Positions 44,005 to 54,200 of a DNA stretch of 64,000 nt are shown here, in pieces. The stretch's first letter is position 1, and each line of letters begins with the position of its first letter. The stretch spans positions 1,116,001-1,180,000 of the forward strand of contig NZ_CP192511.1 of assembly GCF_050613185.1 (NCBI RefSeq), written 5' to 3'. The notes below the pieces were generated by a model. It saw only the letters and a program-made list of their open reading frames with translations. It was not told the DNA's origin and did not search any database. Source of the DNA: Chelonobacter sp050613185 (GTDB lineage: Bacteria; Pseudomonadota; Gammaproteobacteria; Enterobacterales; Pasteurellaceae). A program made the translations under genes and the position numbers.

Positions 44005-44517
44005 TTAATCGTTAAAATTGTCATCCTCTCGGTTGTTGAGTTCCAGTGGTTCAGGCGAAAGGATAATCCCGGTCAGATCGGCATAGACATAATCTTCCGG
44101 CAAGAACGACACGCCGCCGAAATTCACCGGCACCTCGGTTTCGCCGATGGTTTTATCGTCGGCGGAGACCGGAATCGGCGCCAACGCATGAATGCCGATA
44201 TCCAGACTTTCCAGAATATCCAATTGGCGCACCGCGCCGTAGACAATAATCCCTTCCCAATCATTATCAACCGCCAGTTGCGCTAAATCGGAATCAATCA
44301 AAGCACGGCGCACCGAACCGCCGCCGTCAATCAACAGCACCCGCCCCAAGCCGTCTTCTTCCAATACTTCTTCGATCAAGCCGTTACTTTCGAAACATTT
44401 GACAGTGGTGATTTTACCGCTAAACGCACTGCGCCCGCCAAAACTGGAAAAAATCGGTTCGACCACGTCGATTTGATCTTGATAAATATCACACAACTCA
44501 GAGGTATCAATACGCAT
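44005..44517 (-). CDS. rraA: Ribonuclease E activity regulator RraA
   Basis: 170 residues. Contains IDTSELCDIYQDQIDVVEPI at the N-terminus, SAFSGKITTVKCFE, LLIDGGGSVRRALIDSDLAQ and IVYGAVRQLDILESLDIGIH, all typical of RraA. The trimeric ring binds RNase E and restrains mRNA decay. It follows menA after 60 bp on the same strand, an arrangement that once led to its naming as menG. An acidic C-terminal tail is present. Confidence 0.95.
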   Translation of the reverse strand: MRIDTSELCDIYQDQIDVVEPIFSSFGGRSAFSGKITTVKCFESNGLIEEVLEEDGLGRVLLIDGGGSVRRALIDSDLAQLAVDNDWEGIIVYGAVRQLDILESLDIGIHALAPIPVSADDKTIGETEVPVNFGGVSFLPEDYVYADLTGIILSPEPLELNNREDDNFND

Positions 44518-44577
44518 GAGGGTATCCTTAATTGATGAAAAATCCGTTGCGGCTAGTATAAACAGTAAACAAACAAA

Positions 44578-45492
44578 TTACCAATAAAACCCAAGTAATA
44601 AGCCAAGGCTGAACAGCAGGTTGGTTAACAGCGCCAACATTGCCATTTGTGCCAACATCGGGCGCAGTTGTTTCGGGTCGTTGGCACGTAGCACCGACCA
44701 AGCGTGTTTGAGCAGTAAAGGAAATGCCGCCGCCGCCAGCCAACCCGACCAATGTGGAAAATATAATAAGCCGAAGGCAAGATAGAGCAGAATCGCCGCC
44801 ACGATTAGCACGCTGTGATAAATTTTTGCCGGTTTGTCGCCCAAGCGCACCGCCAGCGTGTTTTTACCGGCTTTGCGATCTTGTTCAATATCGCGTAAAT
44901 TATTGATATTTAACACGGCGGTTGCCAATAGCCCGCAGGCGGTTGCCACCATTAAGATTGGAAAGTTGATCTGGTGCGCTTGCAAATAATAAGTGCCGCC
45001 GACCCCGAGCCAACCGAAAAACATCAGCACCGAAATATCGCCCAAACCGATATAACCGTAAGGTTTGCGTCCGATGGTGTAAGTAATCGAGGCAATCACC
45101 GCCAACACGCCCAACAGCAAAAACGCCAGCAGATCCTGCCAACTTTCGGTTGCCACCAGAATCAATGCCAAACCCGAACACAAACTGGCAATAATCGTGA
45201 TAATCAGTCCGTTGCGCAGTTGTTTTGGCGTGATCACGCCATGCTGAATGCCGCGCAGCGGTCCGATACGCTCGGCGGTGTCCGAGCCTTTGAGGTGATC
45301 GCCGTAATCGTTGGCAAAATTCGATACCACTTGCAATAAAAGTGCGGTCAGAATTGACAACAACGTAATTGCCCAGCTAAAGACGCCACTGGATGCGGCT
45401 AAAGCAGAGCCGGTGACAATCGACGCCAACGCTAACGGCAAGGTTTTCGGGCGGGCGGTTTCCAGCCACATTCTAAAAACGGTTTTGTTCAT
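44578..45492 (-). CDS. menA: 1,4-Dihydroxy-2-naphthoate octaprenyltransferase
   Basis: 304 residues from the ATG at 45492, with CAGGGA upstream; the longer frame to 45651 is unlikely. UbiA-type prenyltransferase with about 9 membrane segments. The first Asp-rich motif is NFANDYGDHLKGSD and the second is NNLRDIEQDRKAGK. The N-terminal WLETARPKTLPLALASIVTG is typical of MenA. It joins octaprenyl diphosphate to DHNA, giving demethylmenaquinone for anaerobic respiration. Probably co-transcribed with rraA. Confidence 0.94.
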   Translation of the reverse strand: MNKTVFRMWLETARPKTLPLALASIVTGSALAASSGVFSWAITLLSILTALLLQVVSNFANDYGDHLKGSDTAERIGPLRGIQHGVITPKQLRNGLIITIIASLCSGLALILVATESWQDLLAFLLLGVLAVIASITYTIGRKPYGYIGLGDISVLMFFGWLGVGGTYYLQAHQINFPILMVATACGLLATAVLNINNLRDIEQDRKAGKNTLAVRLGDKPAKIYHSVLIVAAILLYLAFGLLYFPHWSGWLAAAAFPLLLKHAWSVLRANDPKQLRPMLAQMAMLALLTNLLFSLGLLLGFYW

Positions 45493-45619
45493 ATTCCCTG
45501 ATAATAATAAAAGCGGTTTATACCGCACTTGACTGATTTGGGTGCTATTATAGGCGAAAATATCCGGCTTGTTTTGATTTGACAAGGTATTTTGCCGCTT
45601 TTTATCGAGAATCTGAAAA

Positions 45620-46360
45620 ATGTCATCTGAATTTTGTTTTGCTCCGCTCACCCTGCAACCGGTTGCGGTGGCGCATACCCCCTATAATGAAAAATTTTCC
45701 GTGCCGCGCCAACCGGATTTGGTGCAAGACGGACAAGGCGTGATTGAATTACTGCCGCCGTATAATCAGGCGGAGGCGGTGCGCGGTTTGGAACAATTTA
45801 GCCATCTGTGGCTGATCTTTCAGTTTGATCGTATTGCCGCAAACAAGTGGCAGCCGACGGTGCGCCCACCGCGCTTGGGCGGCAATCAACGGGTCGGCGT
45901 TTTCGCCTCGCGCGCCACCCACCGCCCCAATCCGTTGGGGCTGTCGAAAGTGGAATTGAAAGCGATCGATCTCAGCCAAGGCAAAGTGCGGTTGCAGGTC
46001 GGCAGTATTGATCTCGTCAATCACACTCCGATTTTTGATATTAAACCTTATCTTGCTTATGCTGACAGTCAAGCCGATGCGCGTAGCGGTTTTGCCCAAC
46101 AAAAACCGACAAGCGCGATCGAAGTGCGGTTTCTGTCCGAAGTATTGCAACAAATTCAGCAGTACACGCCTCGCTATCCGAACCTGCAACGTTTTATCCG
46201 CGAGCTGATTCAGCAAGATCCGCGCCCAGCCTACCAACAGCAACAAAGCGGCGAACGGCTGTACGGCATGAGTATTTGGCAGTTCAACGTCCGGTTTTGT
46301 TTTATCGAATATAACGTAGCGCAAGTGGTGGCTGTTGAGCGGAAGAAGCGTATTTTTTAA
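45620..46360 (+). CDS. trmO: tRNA (N6-threonylcarbamoyl-A37) methyltransferase TrmO
   Basis: 246 residues. The UPF0066/TsaA domain occupies residues 1-150: KFSVPRQPDLVQDGQGVIEL, FSHLWLIFQFDR, VGVFASRATHRPNPLGLSKV and PIFDIKPYLAYAD. The C-terminal extension (about 160-246) is as in Escherichia coli TrmO (YaeB). It methylates t6A37 in tRNA-Thr using SAM. Divergent from menA, with an inter-gene gap of 127 bp. Confidence 0.92.
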   Translation: MSSEFCFAPLTLQPVAVAHTPYNEKFSVPRQPDLVQDGQGVIELLPPYNQAEAVRGLEQFSHLWLIFQFDRIAANKWQPTVRPPRLGGNQRVGVFASRATHRPNPLGLSKVELKAIDLSQGKVRLQVGSIDLVNHTPIFDIKPYLAYADSQADARSGFAQQKPTSAIEVRFLSEVLQQIQQYTPRYPNLQRFIRELIQQDPRPAYQQQQSGERLYGMSIWQFNVRFCFIEYNVAQVVAVERKKRIF

Positions 46361-47055
46361 TTTGTTTCCAAAAAGTTAAATGGTTAATTGAAGTATTTGA
46401 AAACCAAATGTCAAATCATTCACAGTGGCACAATCGGCTTTCGATTATTATTCACCGAAACTTTCTAATATTATAGTTATCGAGCTAATTTAGCGCTCTC
46501 AATATATTTCATTCTATCTCTCCTATTTTCAATGTGCGTTACTTCGACTTCTTGAAGAAGATTATCGAGAGTAATGTAATGTTTTTAGATAATGTCACTG
46601 TAATTAGTTGTTGCTTTGCTGACAATGCATGTTGGAAAGTCGTGTATACATAGTTAAGCAAAGTATGGCTGCACTGAAAACAACAAAATTTGTCAACTTG
46701 CGTTACTAATAATCAAATCACTGTCGGAAGATTCAGCTTAACTTAGCGTCTTTTTCTTAAAAATTTATATGTTTATAAAATAATGGTCTTTTTTGTGCAA
46801 TTCTTATTAAATGAGCAGTTATTTTGCAGATAATTTCACTTTTTATGTTTACAAAAAGATCCTAATCAAGTGATTTATTGATTGGGTTTATCGTTTTTTA
46901 AAGTTGAGGTAAGTTTTAACTGTAAGTTTGATTGACACGCATTTTACAAATGATATTATCAGCAGACGTTAAGCAAGATTCAAAGTTATTAAGGTATATT
47001 TAAATTATTTTTTAATTAATTAAGATGTTAAATATAAACAAAATTAAGAGGATAT
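46361..47055 (+). other. AT-rich intergenic region upstream of the adhesion locus
   Basis: About 695 bp without a credible gene on either strand. It is clearly more AT-rich than the flanking core genes. The only elements I can support are the promoter at 46932-46959 and the AAGAGG ribosome binding site before 47056. The roughly 90-nt leader after the promoter is A/T-rich and shows no strong hairpin. Confidence 0.6.
46932..46959 (+). promoter_or_regulatory. Sigma-70 promoter of the OmpA-lipoprotein/adhesin locus
   Basis: TTGACA at 46932-46937, a 16-bp spacer and TATTAT at 46954-46959. The consensus -35 and near-consensus -10 suggest strong expression. Transcription would start near 46966, about 90 nt before the ATG. 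Confidence 0.7.
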
Positions 47056-48133
47056 ATGCTACAAAATCATTATAATACTCGCGCAGCCTCGCGCAGCCTC
47101 GCGCAGCCTCGCGCAGCCTCGCGCAGCCTCGCGCAGCCTCGCGCAGCCTCGCGCAGCCTCGCGCAGCCTGTTTATTGGTTGGAGATCAATTGCCGTAATA
47201 CGCCTGTTTGCACTGAGCCTTGTTTTATTCGGGTTGAGCGCCTGTTCGACTTCGCCTTCTGATTTAACCTCCTTATCCGATTCATCTTCACCTCCTCTCC
47301 ATGCATTGGAACAATGGGAAAATTATCAATCTGTTGATATTAATACCCAAGATATTCCACTCGGACAAACACAGCTTGTTTTCTATCGACAGCAGCAATT
47401 AAACGGACCGGCGATTAATATTTATATCGACGGAAACTATCAAACCTCACTGCTGGAAAACGGTTTCAGCGCGATCTTATTGTGTGCCGAACCACACTTA
47501 GTCAGCGCCTCATTCAGCAGCGATACAATGGCAGGCAATAGAACCGAAGGGTTTAAATTTGCTTCGCCTAGTCAACAAGTCACTTATATAAAAATTAAAA
47601 ATTCCAAAAGTGGTTTGCCACGTTTTGAATTCGTTGCAACGGAAACTGCACTGAAAGACTTATCCGCCTTAAATATGCAAAGCCAAACATTATCCAGAGT
47701 GCCGGCCTCGCGCTGTCAAGATGATAGCTATATTTTGGCGGCAACGTCAGTGAATGCCGAAATCACTTTTCCATTGAATCAATATGCTTATGACAAAGTG
47801 CTGATCGACGGTCAGCAGAATATCCGCCGATTCGCCGAAAAAATAAACGCAATGGATCCGAAGGATATCGGGCAAATTGTAGTCAGCGGTCATGCCGATC
47901 CGAGAGGACGTGCTGATTATAATCAACTTTTATCTGAAAAACGGGCTAAATCAATTAGTAATATCCTGACTGAATATGCGGTAGCACTGCCGATTGTAGC
48001 GGTCGGATACGGAGAAACGTCGCTGCTGGTTGAGGATTGTGCATTGCTTTATCCGCATGATATTGCCGCCCAAACACAGTGTAATTTACCCAATAGACGA
48101 GTAGATATTGTTGTTTATGGTCGTAAAAAATAA
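47056..48133 (+). CDS. Phase-variable OmpA-domain lipoprotein (OFF as sequenced)
   Basis: The initiating ATG at 47056 has AAGAGG upstream. It is followed by nine 10-bp repeats and then, in a different frame, by a lipoprotein signal peptide IRLFALSLVLFGLSAC (lipobox LSAC, Cys at 47243-47245). The mature chain contains a beta-rich middle and an OmpA C-terminal peptidoglycan-binding domain (ITFPLNQYAYDKVLID, IVVSGHADPRGRADYNQLLS, then EKRAKSISNILTEY). No ATG, GTG or TTG lies in the lipoprotein frame ahead of the signal peptide, so translation needs a repeat-number change. Removing one unit (or adding two) puts the ATG in frame. The gene precedes the giant adhesin by 95 bp, so it may anchor or assist it; that is inference. 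Confidence 0.8.
47081..47170 (+). repeat. Nine tandem 10-bp repeats (phase-variation tract)
   Basis: Eight perfect units of GCGCAGCCTC and a ninth ending in G. The unit length is not a multiple of three, so slipped-strand changes alter the frame of the gene that starts at 47056. All three frames through the repeat are open and encode the cycle RAASRSLAQP. Confidence 0.95.
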
Positions 48134-48228
48134 CGTTCACTCAATATTTCAACATATTTCAAACCCGATAACTGCTTGTGTTATGGGTTTTACTATTTTA
48201 TTAAATTAATTGTTATAGGAATTATATT

Positions 48229-51200
48229 ATGTCAATCACATTAAAAGTTTTAAGCGCAAAAACAGAAATTGCTAATTATAAAGTTGTCAATGGCGAAACA
48301 TTAATTATTAAAGCGCAAGAAAACGTAAATTATCAGCTGATTGAAGATGCCACAGGCTTGGGGCCGCAAAATATTATAGCCAAACGGGTCGGCGATGATC
48401 TGCAACTATTATTAGAAAACGGCGATAATGTGCCGGATGTAATTATCGAAGATTATTATAGCGACGAAGGCTCTACGAATCTGATTATCGGCGAACATGA
48501 AAATGGCAATATTTATGCCTATGTGCCGGAATCAGGACAAAATTCGGATGCAGTTAGTATGTTGGCAGAGCAAATGTCCGCACCTCAGGCGCTAGGTGGT
48601 CATGAAATTAGCCCGTTTTGGGTATTTAGCCCGTGGTGGTTACTGGCGGCCGGTGCTGTTGTTGGCGGTGTGGCATTGGCTGTTGGTGGCGGCGGAAGCG
48701 GTAGTAATAGTAATGAACCGGCGGGCGACACCACCGCCCCGAATGCGCCAACGGTCACCGATGTGACGAATAGCGACAAAGACGGTGACGGTAAAGCGGA
48801 CAGCACCACAATTAGCGGCAAAGCGGAGCCGGGCTCCACCGTCGGTATCGATACCAACGGCGACGGCAAAGCGGACGTAACCACAAAAGCCGATGAAAAC
48901 GGCGACTATAGCTTAGTAGTGACCCCGGCATTGGAAGACGGCAAAACCTATCCGGTGACCGCCACCGATCCAAGCGGCAACACCGGCAATCCGACTAATG
49001 TAACCGGCGACACCACCGCCCCGAATGCACCAACGGTCACCGATGTGACGAATAGCGACAAAGACGGTGACGGTAAAGCGGACAGCACCACGATTAGCGG
49101 CAAAGCGGAGCCGGGCTCCACCGTCGGTATCGATACCAACGGCGACGGCAAAGCGGACGTAACCACAAAAGCCGATGAAAACGGCGACTATAGCTTAGTA
49201 GTGACCCCGGCATTGGAAGACGGCAAAACCTATCCGGTGACCGCCACCGATCCAAGCGGCAACACCGGCAATCCGACTAATGTAACCGGCGACACCACCG
49301 CCCCGAATGCGCCAACGGTCACCGATGTGACGAATAGCGATAAAGACGGTGACGGTAAAGCGGACAGCACCACAATTAGCGGCAAAGCGGAGCCGGGCTC
49401 CACCGTCGGTATCGATACCAACGGCGACGGCAAAGCGGGCGTAACCACAAAAGCCGATGAAAACGGCGACTATAGCTTAGTAGTGACCCCGGCATTGGAA
49501 GACGGCAAAACCTATCCGGTGACCGCCACCGATCCAAGCGGCAACACCAGCAATCCGACTAATGTAACCGGCGACACCACCGCCCCGAATGCGCCAACGG
49601 TCACCGATGTGACGAATAGCGACAAAGACGGTGGCGGTAAAGCGGACAGCACCACGATTAGCGGCAAAGCGGAGCCGGGCTCCACCGTCGGTATCGATAC
49701 CAACGGCGACGGCAAAGCGGACGTAACCACAAAAGCCGATGAAAACGGCGACTATAGCTTAGTAGTGACCCCGGCATTGGAAGACGGCAAAACCTATCCG
49801 GTGACCGCCACTGATCCAAGCGGCAACACCGGCAATCCGACTAATGTAACCGGCGACACCACCGCCCCGAATGCGCCAATGGTCACCGACGTGACGAATA
49901 GCGACAAAGACGGTGACGGTAAAGCGGACAGCACCACAATTAGCGGCAAAGCGGAGCCGGGCTCCACCGTCGGTATCGATACCAACGGTGACGGCAAAGC
50001 GGACGTAACCACAAAAGCCGATGAAAACGGCGACTATAGCTTAGTAGTGACCCCGGTATTGGAAGACGGCAAAACCTATCCGGTGACCGCCACCGATCCA
50101 AGCGGCAACACCAGCAATCCGACTAATGTAACCGGCGACACCACCGCTCCGAATGCGCCAACGGTCACCGACGTGACGAATAGCGACAAAGACGGTGACG
50201 GTAAAGCGGACAGCACCACAATTAGCGGCAAAGCGGAGCCGGGCTCCACCGTCGGTATCGATACCAACGGTGACGGCAAAGCGGACGTAACTACAAAAGC
50301 CGATGAAAACGGCGACTATAGCTTAGTAGTGACCCCGGCATTGGAAGACGGCAAAACCTATCCGGTAACCGCCACCGATCCAAGCGGCAACACCAGTGAT
50401 CCTACACAAGTTACTGGTTCTGGTCCTGATGTTACGGCACCAAGTGCGGTTGCGGAAGCGGACGGCAGTGTTACTGTCACGCCACCGACGGATGATGATA
50501 CGAAGTCAGTTGAAGTTAAGTTCACCGCTGAAGACGGCACCGAGAAAACCGTGACCGTGAACAAGAAAGATGACGGCACTTGGGAGTTGGCGGCACCGGT
50601 TGAAGGTGTCACATTGGAAGCGGGTACCGGTAAGGTAACGATTGCTGAGGACGCGGTGAAAGACGGTTCTACCGTAACGGCAAAAGCCAATGACGGTACG
50701 CAGGACTCAGCGAATGCGACCGTGGTTGCGAAAGATGTGACTGCCCCGAGTGCGCCGACGGCGACAGCAGAAGATAACGGCGATGTCAGCATTACGCCAC
50801 CGGCGGATGATGATACGAAGTCAGTTGAAGTTAAGTTCACCGCTGAAGACGGCACCGAGAAAACCGTGACCGTGAACAAGAAAGACGACGGAACATGGGA
50901 GCTGGCGGCACCGGTTGAAGGTGTCACGCTAGATACGAATACCGGTAAGGTAACGCTTGCGGAAAGTGCGGTGAAAGACAACGGTAAAGTGACGGCGACG
51001 GCGAAAGACGTTGACGGCAATACCTCTACACCGGCAGAAGTGACGGCGAAAGACACGACCGCACCGGCGGCACCAAGTGCGGTTGCGGAAGAGAACGGCA
51101 GTGTTACTGTCACGCCACCGACGGATGATGATACGCAGTCAGTTGAAGTTAAGTTCACCGCTGAAGACGGCACCGAGAAAACCGTGACCGTGAACAAGAA

Positions 51201-54200
51201 AGACGACGGAACATGGGAGCTGGCGGCACCGGTTGAGGGTGTCACGTTAGATACGAATACCGGTAAGGTAACGCTTGACGAAAGTGCGGTGAAAGACAAC
51301 GGTAAAGTGACGGCGACGGCGAAAGACGTTGACGGCAATACCTCTACACCGGCAGAAGTGACGGCGAAAGACACGACTGCACCGGCGGCACCAAGTGCGG
51401 TTGCGGAAGAGAACGGTGATGTCAGCATTACGCCACCGGCGGATGTGGATACGAAGTCAGTTGAAGTTAAGTTTACCGATGAGAACGGTGCGGAACAGAC
51501 TGTGACCGTGAACAAGAAAGACGACGGAACATGGGAGTTGGCGGCACCGGTTGAAGGTGTCACATTGGAAGCGGGTACCGGTAAGGTAACGATTGCTGAG
51601 GACGCGGTGAAAGACGGTTCTACCGTAACGGCAAAAGCCAATGACGGTACGCAGGACTCAGCGAATGCGACCGTGGTTGCGAAAGATGTGACTGCCCCGA
51701 GTGCGCCGACGGCGACAGCAGAAGATAACGGCGATGTCAGCATTACGCCACCGGCGGATGTGGATACGAAGTCGGTTGAAGTTAAGTTTACCGATGAGAA
51801 CGGTGCGGAACAGACTGTGACCGTGAACAAGAAAGACGACGGTACTTGGGAGTTGGCGGCACCGGTTGAGGGTGTCACGTTAGATACGAATACCGGCAAG
51901 GTAACGCTTGCGGAAAGTGCGGTGAAAGACGGTTCTACCGTAACGGCAAAAGCCAATGACGGTACGCAGGACTCGGCAGAGGCGACCGTGGTTGCGAAAG
52001 ATGTGACTGCTCCAAGTGCGCCGACGGCGACAGCAGAAGATAACGGTGATGTCAGCATTACGCCACCGGCGGATGTAGATACGAAGTCAGTTGAAGTTAA
52101 GTTCACCGCTGAAGACGGCACCGAGAAAACCGTGACCGTGAACAAGAAAGACGACGGAACATGGGAGCTGGCGGCACCGGTTGAAGGTGTCACGCTAGAT
52201 ACGAATACCGGCAAGGTAACGTTTGCGGAAAGTGCGGTGAAAGACGGTTCTACCGTAACGGCAAAAGCCAATGACGGTACGCAGGACTCAGCGAATGCGA
52301 CCGTGGTTGCGAAAGATGTGACTGCCCCGAGTGCGCCGACGGCGACAGCGGAAGAGAACGGTGATGTCAGCATTACGCCACCGGCGGATGATGATACGAA
52401 GTCAGTTGAAGTTAAGTTCACCGCTGAAGACGGCACCGAGAAAACCGTGACCGTGAACAAGAAAGACGACGGAACATGGGAGCTGGCGGCACCGGTTGAA
52501 GGTGTCACGCTAGATACGAATACCGGTAAGGTAACGCTTGCGGAAAGTGCGGTGAAAGACAACGGTAAAGTGACGGCGACGGCGAAAGACGTTGACGGCA
52601 ATACCTCTACACCGGCAGAAGTGACGGCGAAAGACACGACTGCACCGGCGGCACCAAGTGCGGTTGCGGAAGAGAACGGCAGTGTTACTGTCACGCCACC
52701 GGCGGATGATGATACGCAGTCGGTTGAAGTGACATTCACTAAACCGGATGGTACAGAAGCAACGGTGACGGCGACTAAGAAAGACGACGGTACTTGGGAG
52801 CTGGATAACCCAGTTACGGGTGTCACGTTAGACCCGAATACCGGTAAGGTAACGCTTGCGGAAAGTGCGGTGAAAGACAACGGTAAAGTGACGGCGACGG
52901 CGAAAGACGTTGACGGCAATACCTCTACACCGGCAGAAGTGACGGCGAAAGACACGACTGCACCGGCGGCACCAAGTGCGGTTGCGGAAGAGAACGGCAG
53001 TGTTACTGTCACGCCACCGACGGATGTAGATACGAAGTCAGTTGAAGTTAAGTTCACCGCTGAAGACGGCACCGAGAAAACCGTGACCGTGAACAAGAAA
53101 GACGACGGTACCTGGGAGCTGGCGGCACCGGTTGAAGGTGTCACATTGGAAGCGGGTACCGGCAAGGTAACGATTGCTGAGGACGCAGTGAAAGACGGTT
53201 CTACCGTAACGGCAAAAGCCAATGACGGTACTCAGGACTCAGCGAATGCGACCGTGGTTGCGAAAGATGTGACCGCGCCGGCAGCACCAAGTGCGGTTGC
53301 GGAAGATAATGGTGATGTCAGCATTACGCCACCGACGGATGTGGATACGAAGTCAGTTGAAGTTAAGTTTACTGATGAGAACGGTGCGGAACAGACTGTG
53401 ACCGTGAACAAGAAAGACGACGGTACTTGGGAGTTGGCGGCACCGGTTGAGGGTGTCACGTTAGACCCGAATACCGGTAAGGTAACGCTTGCGGAAAGTG
53501 CGGTGAAAGACAACGGTAAAGTGACGGCGACGGCGAAAGACGTTGACGGCAATACCTCTACACCGGCAGAAGTGACGGCGAAAGACACGACTGCACCGGC
53601 GGCACCAAGTGCGGTTGCGGAAGAGAACGGCAGTGTTACTGTCACGCCACCGACGGATGTAGATACGAAGTCAGTTGAAGTTAAGTTCACCGCTGAAGAC
53701 GGCACCGAGAAAACCGTGACCGTGAACAAGAAAGATGACGGCACTTGGGAGTTGGCGGCACCGGTTGAAGGTGTCACATTGGAAGCGGGTACCGGTAAGG
53801 TAACGATTGCTGAGGACGCGGTGAAAGACGGTTCTACCGTAACGGCAAAAGCCAATGACGGTACGCAGGACTCAGCGAATGCGACCGTGGTTGCGAAAGA
53901 TGTGACTGCCCCGAGTGCGCCGACGGCGACAGCAGAAGATAACGGCGATGTCAGCATTACGCCACCGGCGGATGATGATACGAAGTCAGTTGAAGTTAAG
54001 TTCACCGCTGAAGACGGCACCGAGAAAACCGTGACCGTGAACAAGAAAGACGACGGAACATGGGAGCTGGCGGCACCGGTTGAAGGTGTCACGCTAGATA
54101 CGAATACCGGTAAGGTAACGCTTGCGGAAAGTGCGGTGAAAGACAACGGTAAAGTGACGGCGACGGCGAAAGACGTTGACGGCAATACCTCTACACCGGC

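Noticed and set aside
46361..47055. Small RNA or missed gene in the AT-rich gap
   Set aside because: No convincing frame, no internal promoter-terminator pair and no strong hairpin seen; only the promoter near 46932 is supportable.
47081..47170. CRISPR array
   Set aside because: The 10-bp units are directly adjacent with no spacers.
47056..47262. Independent 68-residue gene through the 10-bp repeats
   Set aside because: Its translation is only the repeat cycle plus the wrong frame of the lipoprotein signal peptide. The same ATG serves the lipoprotein when repeat number changes.
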